DNA of 64,000 bases, from contig OZ037769.1 of the NCBI GenBank assembly GCA_964035545.1, forward strand, positions 8,738,429-8,802,428, given 5' to 3'. Source of the stretch: Bugula neritina. Lineage: Eukaryota; Bryozoa; Gymnolaemata; Cheilostomatida; Bugulidae. The translations under genes were made by a program, and so were the position numbers. The stretch's first letter is position 1. The number at the start of each line of letters is the position of its first letter. Below, piece by piece: positions 1-10,973 of the stretch. The notes under the pieces were generated by a model. It made no database searches. It had not been told where the DNA came from and saw nothing but the letters and a program-made list of their open reading frames with translations.

Positions 1-188
1 GCTATTAGTGTAAGTATTAGTAATACTTTTAGTGATTTGCTGTCAGTATTAGTGTAATTATAATGTTAATGCTACTGTCACTATAACTATAAATATATCT
101 CATTTATAACTATAGCTTATAAGTACTAGTATAATTATTTGTATAACCATAACTATTTGTGTTTAGACTTAATAGTACTAATTAAATA
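1..188. repeat. Degenerate hexamer low-complexity DNA
   Basis: AT-rich sequence made of loosely repeated 6-bp words of the type TTAGTA/GTAATA. The same texture recurs at 11.1-12.1, 18.5-18.9, 20.8-21.3, 23.5-24.4 and 26.4-27.2 kb. No gene is visible. It ends where a retrotransposon remnant begins. Confidence 0.5.
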
Positions 189-800
189 GTGGCAGCAGTG
201 CGTTACACAGCAGGAATACTTCACTGTACTGCTGATAAGCTAAAGCAGATTGACGGAAAGACGATGAAACTTATGACAATAAATCGTGTACTCCATCCAA
301 AAGCAGGCAAGTTGTATGTTAGCAGGAAGGAGGGCGACAGGGAAATGATGTCAATTGAAGAATGTGTAAGAATTGTAGACTGCAGATGCTCAGATTACAT
401 AAAGATCATATGCATGGATGGAGACACCATACTGAATACCTTCCTAAAAGATAACACAGCAGCAGAACCAACTAAGGAAAAAGTATAGAGAGAACTGAAG
501 AATCGAAAAAGGCTTTACATAGTAAATGCATCAACATGATGTAAAAAATGAAAGCATACTTATTAAACTAATTAAAATCTGTTTGATTGAAAAAGGAAAC
601 AGAAGTACTATAGTGGTTGCTTAAGATCTAGCACTTCCTACTAGAATTTGCAAGTTGGCCATAATGAAGGAACGAGGCAGTAAGAAGTATCGAATGTGTA
701 CTGCGAGGGATGAAGCTGTGATGCATATATTTAGTGAATGTGAGAAGGTAGCATAAAAAGAATATAAAAAGACAGGACTCTTACTCTGATGATTTCCGGA
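189..800 (+). pseudogene. C-terminal remnant of a non-LTR retrotransposon reverse transcriptase
   Basis: An open stretch (189-488) reads AVRYTAGIL, then NRVLHPKAGKLYVSRKEGDR, then SIEECVRIV. This is the post-RT segment found in a widespread family of invertebrate R2-like/non-LTR polyproteins (R-Y-x-A-G-I, L-H-P-K-A, P-R-x-E-G-G-R-G). After a stop the similarity resumes near 690-770 with CKLAIMKERGSKKYRMC and HIFSECEKVA, matching the C-terminal C-x2-C-H-C motif region of the same proteins. Stops and frameshifts separate the pieces, so this is a dead 5'-truncated copy. Family assignment is from recalled motif order. Confidence is good for RT origin and moderate for the clade. Confidence 0.7.
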
Positions 801-1246
801 AGTTGTGTGTAGCAGGGAGCTGATGGATATAATATTATGATAAAAGAACCATTAAATTTCTTTTTCTACTTGAAGAAGCAGAAGTGAATGTAACAATCGT
901 ATCATGAATCTATTTACATTGAACTTATACCAATGAAAATTTGTATAACTTTATTGTTAATTTAAATTTTTAGAATGTTGCCAAATGAAATATATTATTA
1001 TATATTATTTTCAGAGATATATATCTGACACATTCATACCAATGTAATGGTTAAATACTGTGCAATACTAGGATTAACCATTTAGCTACCCCATTTTTTT
1101 AAAAAAAAATTTAAGGAAGTAGTAAAAACCTATCATTTCATTGTATGTATTTATATATTTTAGAGGGCGAATGCATAAGCATCTGCTGAATTCTACGTCA
1201 TATAAAATTCAGATGTGCCTCGTGATTACCTGATGTAATTTTAGTG

Positions 1247-4200
1247 ATGAGTGAGGATTATGGCAAGAGTATCCTACGGGTGGTCATAGCACAGATCTGC
1301 AAGAATGTTGGCTGGGATTCAATCCACAGCTCAGCTCTGGAGGTACTTGTTGACTTTGCTGAGCGGCACATCAGTCAAATCGGGAGAAAGTCCAGAAGAT
1401 ACTCTGAACAATGTGAGTTTAAACTAAATATTTAAATTTCAGAAAAGGAGCAGCCGTAGTCTAGGGGCTAGAGCGTTTGGCTTAGTGAACTCGAAGTCAT
1501 AGGTTCGAAGCCCAGTAAAGGTCATTGGTGATGCAAAGGAGAGCATTAAGTCATAATTGCTCCTGTGTCCCATCTCACTAAGTCCTAAGTTTTATTTAAC
1601 AAAAAGAAGGTACACACTTCTAAGTTGCATAATAATAAGTTTGAATTTACAACTGTAGTTTACTTATGTGCCTCCGAGTTAATTCAAGCAGCATACATTG
1701 CATTACTCCTGGGAAGTTCCCCATTCAACTACTGTTTGTTTTATCTGCATATTTGTTCAAAACTAGTTAAAGTTCCTGACTGGAATTTTGTTTGCTAGTT
1801 GGCAGGATTGACCCGTCTGTTCACGAACTTGAGATGGTGTTCAAAGAAGTTGGTATTAATCCGAAAGAAATGCTAGACTACACCAAAAGCATTGATCCCA
1901 TTGCCATTAGTCAGCCAGTCTCAAGGTTTCCAGCTGAGTCTACTGACAAAGTTGAACTATTGATTCCAGTGTTGGATGATGAAGGAAAATTATCTGCACC
2001 TTCTGTTACCTTTGCTGACGAAGTTGACAAAGGTGACCCATAACGTTCATTTTGTAGTTGATGTAGTTTTTTGGTGACATGGTGGCCATATTGATTTCTC
2101 GTAAATATGAAAAATATTGTTGAGGGCTATTTGAGTTGAGTTTTTTTTTATAATTATCAATATTAGTTTTTTGAACCAAGTTGTAAGTTTTTTTCATTAT
2201 ACTGAAATTTTTTCATTGAAGTAGTAAAGGATTTTCAGTTTATTGTTTTTATTTAATAATTTGAATATTTATGTTATCAGTGTTTTTGCCAAGTGGGAGC
2301 CTCAAGATATTTGTCAAACCATATCTACCCCTATCTGTTGTAGCGGGGGTGAGTTCTGATGGACAAGAAGATGCTCCATCCTTAACTAATGACAATGCTG
2401 CCAGTCCTATTAGACCAGCTGCCGGCAAGTCTAGCAGGTAAATGAAACACGCTGTTCCATATAATACATAGAATGTGCTCATTTTTCCAAATTTATCTTT
2501 AACTTGCCCTCAATGTCTAATCATAGTAATTTCCTTTATTAGTATTATTGGAACTATCTTTTAGTTTTCATTTATTTTTGTGATTGCAGAGCTGGGAATG
2601 TGAGAGAAAATGTAAGATTTAAAGTTCGATCTCAAATGATGCTGGAGAATGGAGAGTTGTCCTCCTTTTTTTCATGTGGAAAAGCCCCCTCTGCAAAACG
2701 TCCCCCCAAACTTCAGCACGAATCAGCCATTCCTAAGCTAAAAGTTGAGCCAATCACCAAACCAAGAATTAATACTGGCATTATGAAAGCCAAGCCTAAG
2801 GTATTTAGTTCTTTTATACAAATCATCTATCTAGAAATTCTGTTTCATTGTGTCCACAATAAGTCATGGTGATGCCGTGTTCACAAACGTTCTAATCTTG
2901 GAAAAGTGCACACATACTGTTGTGTTTTAATAGATAAGTGTATTTAATGTATTTTATTATCGCAGACTGAATGAAAGAGAATGAATAACAAAAAGTGCTA
3001 GGTTTATAATAGTCTAAAAAGATAGCTTTTTGTGGTAGCCAAAATCCCTGTATATCAGCCCATCACAACAGAGAAAAACATAATGTAGTTAACATAGCGA
3101 TGAGCATACAATTACAGCTGTAATGTTTTAACAAAAGCTTTCCAAGCTCATGTAATGTCCCAACACATACATTGCACCAACTGTATTAAGTCATGGCTGA
3201 CTGCTTCTTAAGCCGGAGTTTATTTTTTGAAATATTAAAATTACATGCCCGTTGCTGAACCAGCGTTGGCAGTATAGAACAATAAATAAAACGTAGCACA
3301 ACCACATTAAGCAATAATCACAATAATGAATGTCGAAATTATCAAATTCTCCTTGGTGTGAGTCTGCACAAAAACTTAGTTAGTAATTTCTGTTGAGGGA
3401 CTAAAATACATTAAACTGAGTAGCCATTTTCTGCAGTCAGGTTTCTTAAAGGTGGATTTGAGTTATAAAATAAAAATACAACCAGTATGCAGTTTATAAA
3501 TGCAACTTTGTAATCTTTAAAAAAGTTATACCTTTAAAAATTCTCGTAAAGATTTGTAATATTTTATTTTCAGCCCAAGTCTCCCCCACCTATAGACGTG
3601 GAGGTAGATGTTTCTACAGTAGTTACTGAACCTTCTCCTCCTCCAATCACAGATCGGCTCAAACACAAACCTCCTAAAAAAGTTATCAAGAAGAAAAAGA
3701 AAACTGCTACTGCCGCACAGCCTGAAGGTACATTCTTTCTTACAGTCTCTCACTGTAAAATAATCACCTATGAATGTATTATTATTACTTGGCTATAATG
3801 CTGTTGCAAAATTTACTTAGTGTGTATATTCAGTTGAAGGTCGCATTTTTTGAGTGGTTTGTGAATATGTAGCTTTGACCAACTGTTTAGCATATTAGTC
3901 ATAGTATATTTTTATGTGGTTAGTTGAAAAACATTTCTTGGAAATATTATCTAAATCACGTAAATGAAAAATCACCAATGATGAATGAAATACAAGCATA
4001 AAAATAGCTATATAAGGAGTACATAATTACCATTAGTTATGTAAAGTAGATTTCGAACAGCTAAAAGCTAAGCATTAATTCCACCCAGTTAAAGCATATA
4101 TGTCAATATTATTTGTGTCCTAGTTGTAATATTCAGCATGCCCAAAGACATTCACTGACCTCTCTACCTTTTCCTGCTAATGATTTCATAGGTTTTACTG

Positions 4201-7200
4201 ACATATTTGGAGCTACGCTGGAGAAACCTCAGTCTAAATTGAAGTCAAAGCTGAGCAAACTGCAGCAGGCTATCTCTGAAGCTGAGACTATAGAGCGACC
4301 AGTAAGTGCTGCCAGTGCAGTCAGCGCTACCAGTGTGACCAGTGCTGTCAGTGCAGCTGCGCCCGTCTACATGGACGACATGTCTGACAGTGAGCTGAGG
4401 TCTCTTGCTCCAGACCTCTCACCAAGTCACACCGAAAGCATACCAGGGGCCAAGGTTGGTACAGTAGTTCTTGTTCAGCTGTTTTTGAAAGTGAGTTTGT
4501 CAGTTCATGTGAATAGACCCTTTTCAGTTGTTCCCAATATCCCCTTTACAATTAAGAGTTGTGTCCTCCCAAAGAGAATAAGTTGAACCTTTGTATAAAG
4601 AGCCAACTCATTAAAAGTTTAAAGTTTGGCTGCTACTTAAAGTTTTAATTATCCTATAGAATTGTTCTTTTAGAAGATAGATATTTTGGTATAGGCACAC
4701 ATGTTAGTAGTTTAAACAAAAATTTCTTCATTGAAAATTTTGAAAAAAATTAAGCTTGAAAGCATTTTTGTGGTTTTGATTACTGAGCAATGCTGAAGTG
4801 GTACTTCATTGCTCAGCAACCAAACTCACAAAAATACGTTCTAGTTTATTTTGTTCAATAATTTTCATTTTAGGAGAACACAACTCTTAATTGTAGGGGA
4901 AGATCTTGGGGACCTATGAAAAGGTCTATTCTACTGTGTATCTAACGTTACTTATTTTGAATAGTTGAGGTGCAGACCAGAGTTTTAAAGTTAATCTTAT
5001 AGATCTGTAGTCAGAGTAAGCTGCAGTATAAGAGAATATATAATTTACAACTCTCTTAGTTTGCTTCTGCCGTCAATGACTTCAATTTTTGAGCTAGAAA
5101 TTTAAGATTTAAAAAGAATTATAAACACATTACTAGACAATATTATTTGTCTAGATTTATTTTATTTTAAATGACATTATTTTCAAAATGTTATCTTTTT
5201 AATAGTAAACCTTTGAAACAAAATTTTATATTGTATCTTATATTTTTAGCTCTATTCAACATTAGCTGATTACTTGAAATGCATCTCATATTTTTGAATA
5301 ATTGATTACTCTAATTAAACATTAACTATGCTGTTTCTATTACATATAAAACACTAACATTTATCTTAGCATTTGGTGACCTCTGCCGTCCTTGTAGGCT
5401 AGACTGAAGAAATATGGGAGTACTATAGAAGCAGTTCTATCTAAAAGTAGTTCTGAAATGACTCGAGATGAGAGTGCAGTGGCTGATGCTTTCTCATTTG
5501 ATGACAGCATGTCTGGCGCAACTTCCGTATGTGTCACTTCCTGCTTGGGCTTATGTTAACTTTTCTCCACTACTATATGTTGATAATGCATTTGCATATA
5601 ATTTGAAGTTCTTATTTTTGTATTTACTAGAGCATGTCATTGTTAAGGTTAAACTCAAATTCAAAAGTAAGCAACTATGATATAACAACCAATGAAAGTA
5701 ACTACATTGAATAGCTCTTGAATTTAGCTAACTGCATGTTTGCTATTAACTAACCAGTTAACAAGTGATGTGTACATCCTAGGAACTATATACTAGGCAC
5801 TATAGGTAACATCATATTATATTATATTATATCATATTATACTCGTGTAGTTGAAAGGCACAAGTGAAAAGAAAACATCAAAAAAGAGCAAATCATCAGG
5901 TAGCTCTCGTTCTCCTCTCAATAAAAGTTCAGCCCCTGATTTGAACCCAGCAGCTGATGCGACTAATTCAAAAGACAAGAATGTAGCCTCTAAGGTGTGT
6001 AGTCACTGGTAGTCTAGTTAATTGAGAAAGTTACATAAATCTGATTAACTATGATCTGCGGGGTGTCCATGTACATAAGGCTAGTGTGTTAGTCTGCTAC
6101 TTTACTATTGCTATGCTGTAGAAACAGGAAATACTATGAAGGGAGAAACTGGTTAGGTCTCAGCGCACATTGTATAGCGTTAGAGTATGCATCTTGAACT
6201 TGTCCATATATTTAGACTGAGGGTGTTGAAAGTTTGTCCACAACTAATTCAACCTTGTAACTTCATTTGCTGTATACCTATTGAAGTCTTCATTCTGACA
6301 TGTTATCGCAGGCCAGTGCTAAAGACAACTACAAAGCTCAGAAAAGAATCAATATCAGGCGTATAAAAATGCTGGAAAAGTTAGCTACATCTACTAGCGT
6401 GGTGAGCAGACAACTACAGATTTACTCTGTAGAACTCTTTCAAGAGTTTGACTAATGGTCGCTTTAATGTAATGTTAGTTAGTTGTTTTTTTCATGTTTC
6501 ACTTTAGTTTTGGTCAGCTGTTCAAAAATGTGAGACTACCTTTGCTGATGATAGTTATGCTGGGCAATCTGTATTATATATAATATATAATATATAATAC
6601 ATATTATATATAATATATATTATATATTATATTATATTTTATATATAAGAGTTAACTTCTCCATGTATAAGCAGATACATTTCAGTTGATGATTTGTGTT
6701 AGGAACTCAACCCTTCTGTGAAATCTCCTCTGGAGCCCGAAGCTCCACAGCCACCTGCAAAGGCTGTAGATGTAGAGCCAGCAAACAAGGAGGAAGATGA
6801 TGAGGTATATAGCTTGCTGTCGTTTTCCTGGCAGCTCAAACATTTCCTAAGTGAACCGTTTGTTGGAATCAGCTTTATTATTTTTGATGGGTGCAGAATA
6901 TAGTCACATTGAGCTTTTTACAAAACAGCTTGTTTTATGCTGCACAGGGCTATAGATACGTGTTCTATGCTGCACAGGGCTACTAGTCAATTGTGAACAG
7001 TTAGAGTTTAAACATGCACTTTGTTTGACTAGGAGATAGAGGTGAATGTAGATGAAGACAGCGATGTAGATATACTAGAAGCTAGCTCTCCCACCCCTCT
7101 TCATCAAAACCCATATTCTTCATATTCAGAGACTGGATTTGCTGATTCATATGCTGCAACCCCACCCGCAGCTCCTTCCACTCCTCCTTTCCCACAGGCT

Positions 7201-10200
7201 ATGTATACTGAGCCTATGGATTATCAGCAAACACATTCAATAGAGTATGTTACTGATTTGCATAATAAATACAAATGACTTATAGCAAAAAGAAAATAGT
7301 TTTGTTGCAAAATGTTGCTAAATTTTGAAAATAATTAAAAATTGGCTTTTTGTCTTTGGGTGAACTACAATAATATTTCCACTACTGGTTAGGCCTTGGT
7401 CAATATTTATTTTTGTGTTGTGTTGCTATAGTTATATGAACATGTTGTCACTGCATCTCATCTGTGCATACGTTCATATTAAGAGTAATGATTGTTATTT
7501 TTTGATAGGCTTAGTCATACTGGAATGAGCCAATGGGAAGAACCTCCTACAGAGCCACCTTCTGTACCATACAGCAGTACAATGATTGACTTTGGCGCTG
7601 GTGTGACAGCCACCGAAGGTGTCCGGAAGGTTTGTGAGACTATTTTGGTTGAATGGTTTTATTGAAAATGTTTTTTTATTTGTTATAAAAACTGGAGTCT
7701 TATTTATTTATCGTAGGAGAAACACAAGAAAGAAAAAAAAGAGAAAAAAGAAAAGAAAAAAAAGAAACATAAGGAAAAAGACAAGGAAAGACAAGTCCAA
7801 AAAGAGGACAAATCCAAACACAGACATCACAGTACCTCTCCTCTTGTTGAGGTAAACAATATATCCAATGGCAGTTAAACAACTCTACTGAATAGAACCG
7901 TAGTTTGTCCTGTATACTATATCTTGTCTACTATATACTGTATACTATATCCTGTCTTCTATATACTGTATACTATATACTGTATACTATATACTGTATA
8001 CTATATCCTGTATACTATATCCTGTCTACTATATCCTGTCTACTATATACTGTCTACTATATCCTGTCTACTATATACTGTATACTATATCCTGTCTACT
8101 ATATACTGTCTACTATATCCTGTCTACTATATACTGTATACTATATCCTGTCTACTATATCCTGTCTACTATATACTGTCTACTATATCATGTATACTAT
8201 ATACTGTATACTATATCCTGAAAACTATACACTGTATACCATGTTCTGAAAATATATTTTCTCTGATTTTATGTTTTTCATAAAATGTGCCAAACTATAC
8301 TTATAGTTAATAGTTCTTGTACTGAACTGGTGTATCTGTTGCCATGTTTTACCGGAAGCTAGTGCAGAATGCCATCATTTCTCGAATTCAATGAGCTGCA
8401 CAATATCATACAGTTCCCTGCTCTTCTTTATGTTTTAGTATTTGCAATAAACTCTGCTTTACCAGCTTACTTAATCATTTTAAAAGCATGTTATTATTTG
8501 ATTATAATCATACAATTGGTAAGTAGTTGATTCAAACTTTTGAAGGGAGCCGATGATTCGCCCCAACAAGACACTGTGCCGAGGCTGACCTTAAAAATTG
8601 GATCTCAGGTTGTACAGGAAGAGCTAAACCAGACTCCTCCCCAGAGGGACACCTCCTATACATCTTCTACACAGCTACTAGGAGAAACAGTTCCTAAACT
8701 GTATGTTGAACCAGTTTTACTTTTTCTTAGCTGTTTGTAATACGACTATTCATAGCACTCATTCAATAATCACGTTTTAGCAGGGATTATTGTCTGTGTA
8801 GACAGTATACACTTGTAATAATTTGCATATTTTTGTCCCTCTGTGCTGATGTTATGTGGCAAGATTGTAATTTACCCAGCAATAAACGTATAAACACAGC
8901 AGCATTAGCTGACAAAAATCACAAGCACTGTAGTGGTATAGCAGCACTATTTAATAGTACAATAGCAGCTTTCTTGTTCAATCACTTTAGCTCAGTTAGG
9001 AAACCTAAACCTCTTCAAATACTCAGCAGTAGTCATCAAAAACTTGTCATTATTTTGCATTATTTTGCAGGAAATTATTTTTCTTTTTCTGTTATTTCAT
9101 TGTGCTGAGTTGTAATAGCTTAATACCTTTTACTGATGTGCATAATTGACTTATTAGTACGACTCAGTATCTGCTTCCACTAGAACCTATACATAATTTC
9201 GGTTACAGCGTTGTTTCGAGATTAGAGTAAAATTAGCTCTACTCTTATGAAATGTTTTTATTGACAGCCTGTAACTTGAATGTTTGTTAAACTCAGCCCA
9301 CTTCCTTGGTCTTTATTTCAGAGTGATAAAGCCAGTTGATGCAGGCATTGGCTATGGATCATACCCAGAGTCCACCAGTTTTGCACCACAGCCTGTCTTC
9401 CCGGTAATTGTATTTCCAATTATGTGTACGTTATTATTTTACCCTTTGATATGTCACCAGTCTCATCACTACTGTGTATTCACAGGTGGCCACCAGCTAT
9501 GCAGCCCCTGCTTACATTGCTGACCCAGTTGCTATGCCCGATGCTGATGGTAAAATATGGATTTGTCCTGCTTGTGGTAAACCAGACGATGGCAGTCCTA
9601 TGATTGGCTGTGACAGTTGTGATGAGTGGTACCATTGGTGAGTTTAGTTTATTGAAATTGACTTGCTGTCTTGCGTATTGCAGTATCTGGTACAAAAGTA
9701 TATGAAAATCTGGACGGTTACTAAAATGAAAATCTCTTCATTTAAAACTGTAATAGACCCTTTTCAGAGGCCCTCAATATCTCCCTTACAATTAAGAGTT
9801 GTGTTCTCCCAAAATGAAAATTGAATTGTTGAACAAAATAAACTAGAACACATTGTTTTAGTTGCTAGGTAATGCTGAAGTGTCACTTCAGCATTGCTCA
9901 GTAACCAAAACCACAAAAATGCTTTGAAATTTATTTTCTTCAAAGGTTTTCACGAAGAAATTTTTTAACAATTTTTTGAACTGCTAATATGTTTGTTTAT
10001 ACCAAAATATCTATCTCTTAAAATTACAATTCTATAGCATAATTAGAATTTTAAGTAGCTGCCAAACCTTAAATTTTTAATGAGTTTGCTCTTTATACAA
10101 AGGTTCAACCTATTCACTTTGAGAAGACACAACTCTTAATTGTGAAGGAGATATCGGGAACCTCTGAAGAAGGTCTACTCGAAAATCACAGCATGATATT

Positions 10201-10422
10201 TTAATGTTCTTTAGGGTTGTGTTATCTCTAGTAAATTCACTAGAGTAAACCCCTAGAATGCACGTGCGCATATAAGAACGCACAAGTATATATTACTTCA
10301 CTATTTTTAGGACGTGTGTTGGAATTTATGAGCCTCCACCAGATGATATGGAATGGTTTTGCCAACCTTGCGCAGAGAAAGACAAAAAGAAAAAGAAAAA
10401 ACGAAAGAAAGATAAACGATGA
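1247..10422 (+). CDS. TAF3: TFIID subunit 3 (TAF3), histone fold plus PHD finger, 17 exons
   Basis: TAF3 is the TFIID subunit that pairs with TAF10 through a histone fold and reads H3K4me3 through its PHD finger. Exons: 1247-1412, 1799-2032, 2344-2437, 2590-2800, 3574-3727, 4192-4454, 5398-5526, 5851-5994, 6312-6401, 6703-6804, 7033-7244, 7509-7629, 7717-7851, 8546-8700, 9322-9403, 9486-9637, 10311-10422. All phases join, giving 851 aa (human protein about 929). The N-terminus (about residues 1-80) is the BTP histone fold (VVIAQICKNVGWDSIHSSA). A disordered middle follows, then a Lys/Glu tract (exon 13), the conserved block VPRLTLKIGSQV (exon 14) and a PHD finger at about 789-835 (IWICPACGKPDDGSPMIGCD...WYHW|TCVG...WFCQPC). 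Both aromatic-cage Trp positions of TAF3 are present. It ends in a Lys-rich tail. The GTG at 1244 is not the start; the ATG at 1247 gives MSEDYGKS, as expected for the family. The exon 2 donor (GTGACC) is weak. Confidence 0.95.
1450..1602 (+). repeat. tRNA-derived SINE, copy 1 (TAF3 intron 1)
   Basis: A tRNA-like head carries an A-box-like TAGTCTAGGGGC and a good B box GGTTCGAAGCC about 40 bp apart. A body follows (AAGGTCATTGGTGATG, then AGAGCATTAAGTCATAATTG) and then an A/T-rich tail. The body is shared with copies at 33.4 kb (inverted) and 42.2 kb, which defines a family. The head has no convincing cloverleaf, so it is not a functional tRNA gene. Confidence 0.75.
4514..4928. mobile_element. 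MITE copy A (TAF3 intron 6), TA target site
   Basis: The two ends are inverted repeats of about 50 bp: TAGACCCTTTTCAG...ACAATTAAGAGTTGTG on the left and CACAACTCTTAATTGT...GGTCTA on the right. TA at each border suggests a TA duplication, as for Tc1/mariner-type MITEs. There is no ORF. The centre has a small hairpin around TGCTGAAGTGGTACTTCA. It matches the element at 9754-10177 in reverse orientation. Confidence 0.8.
6570..6652. repeat. TATA-type microsatellite (TAF3 intron 9)
   Basis: About 80 bp of (TATATAA)n-like sequence, self-complementary, inside the intron before exon 10. Confidence 0.85.
7908..8245. repeat. 20-bp-class minisatellite (TAF3 intron 13)
   Basis: A tandem array of 10-bp words CTATATACTG, TATACTATAT and CCTGTCTACT that combine into about 20-bp units. 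Long open frames across it (poly-Tyr/Leu/Ile) are products of the repeat and not coding. Confidence 0.9.
9754..10177. mobile_element. MITE copy B (TAF3 intron 16), inverted relative to copy A
   Basis: Same family as 4514-4928: TA-flanked ends TAGACCCTTTTCAGAGG and GAAGAAGGTCTA, with inner inverted repeat ACAATTAAGAGTTGTG/CACAACTCTTAATTGT. Internal sequence matches the reverse complement of copy A: the TTTGTATAAAGAG side of A appears here as CTCTTTATACAAAGG. There is no coding capacity. The two copies lie in one pre-mRNA in opposite orientation. Confidence 0.8.
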
Positions 10423-10479
10423 CTCATTATCTAAAGATGTTAGTTGCAAATTACATGTTTACTTGTACATATTTTTTCA

Positions 10480-10485
10480 AATAAA
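10480..10485 (+). promoter_or_regulatory. Poly(A) signal AATAAA of TAF3
   Basis: AATAAA lies 58 bp after the TAF3 stop codon and is followed by a T-rich stretch, as expected for a cleavage/polyadenylation site. Confidence 0.7.
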
Positions 10486-10973
10486 TTTTTTGACACGCAT
10501 ACTTTGTATTTAGTCAATGTATGTTTTTTTACTTGATTTCACTTACATTCCTCACAAGAGACATTAACAGCTCAAAGTTAGTATTTAAAGTTTAAATTTG
10601 GAAACATTTTAATTCAATATATCTTCACAGCATAGAAGTTTTCTTTCCTCTGCATTATTATACCCATACCAAATATTTATTGGTATTTAAGGGTTGCATT
10701 ATGGTGTGACATTGAAGGCTATTTGTTAAGAGTCTGGTCAACTACAGCAAATCTTATCTTATGGTTATGAGGGGTCTCAGGTGCAGTCAATAAATATTGT
10801 TAGCGCTATAGCAACTTTAGTAGAGTTGTCCTACCATAACGCGTACGCTGAAAACGCTTCAAAAATTGTCTTGTGGGTATATTGGTGTAGTAGTCACGTT
10901 ATTCATAGATAATTGCCGACATTTCAAGGGTCTAACAGTCGGCTACGTTACCTGCACAATTTCTGTCACAGTC

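Noticed and set aside
1450-1520. Functional tRNA gene
   Set aside because: A and B boxes are present but acceptor and anticodon stems do not pair; it is a SINE head.
7905-8283. Two long overlapping open frames rich in Tyr/Leu/Ile
   Set aside because: They are translations of the CTATATACTG minisatellite inside a TAF3 intron.
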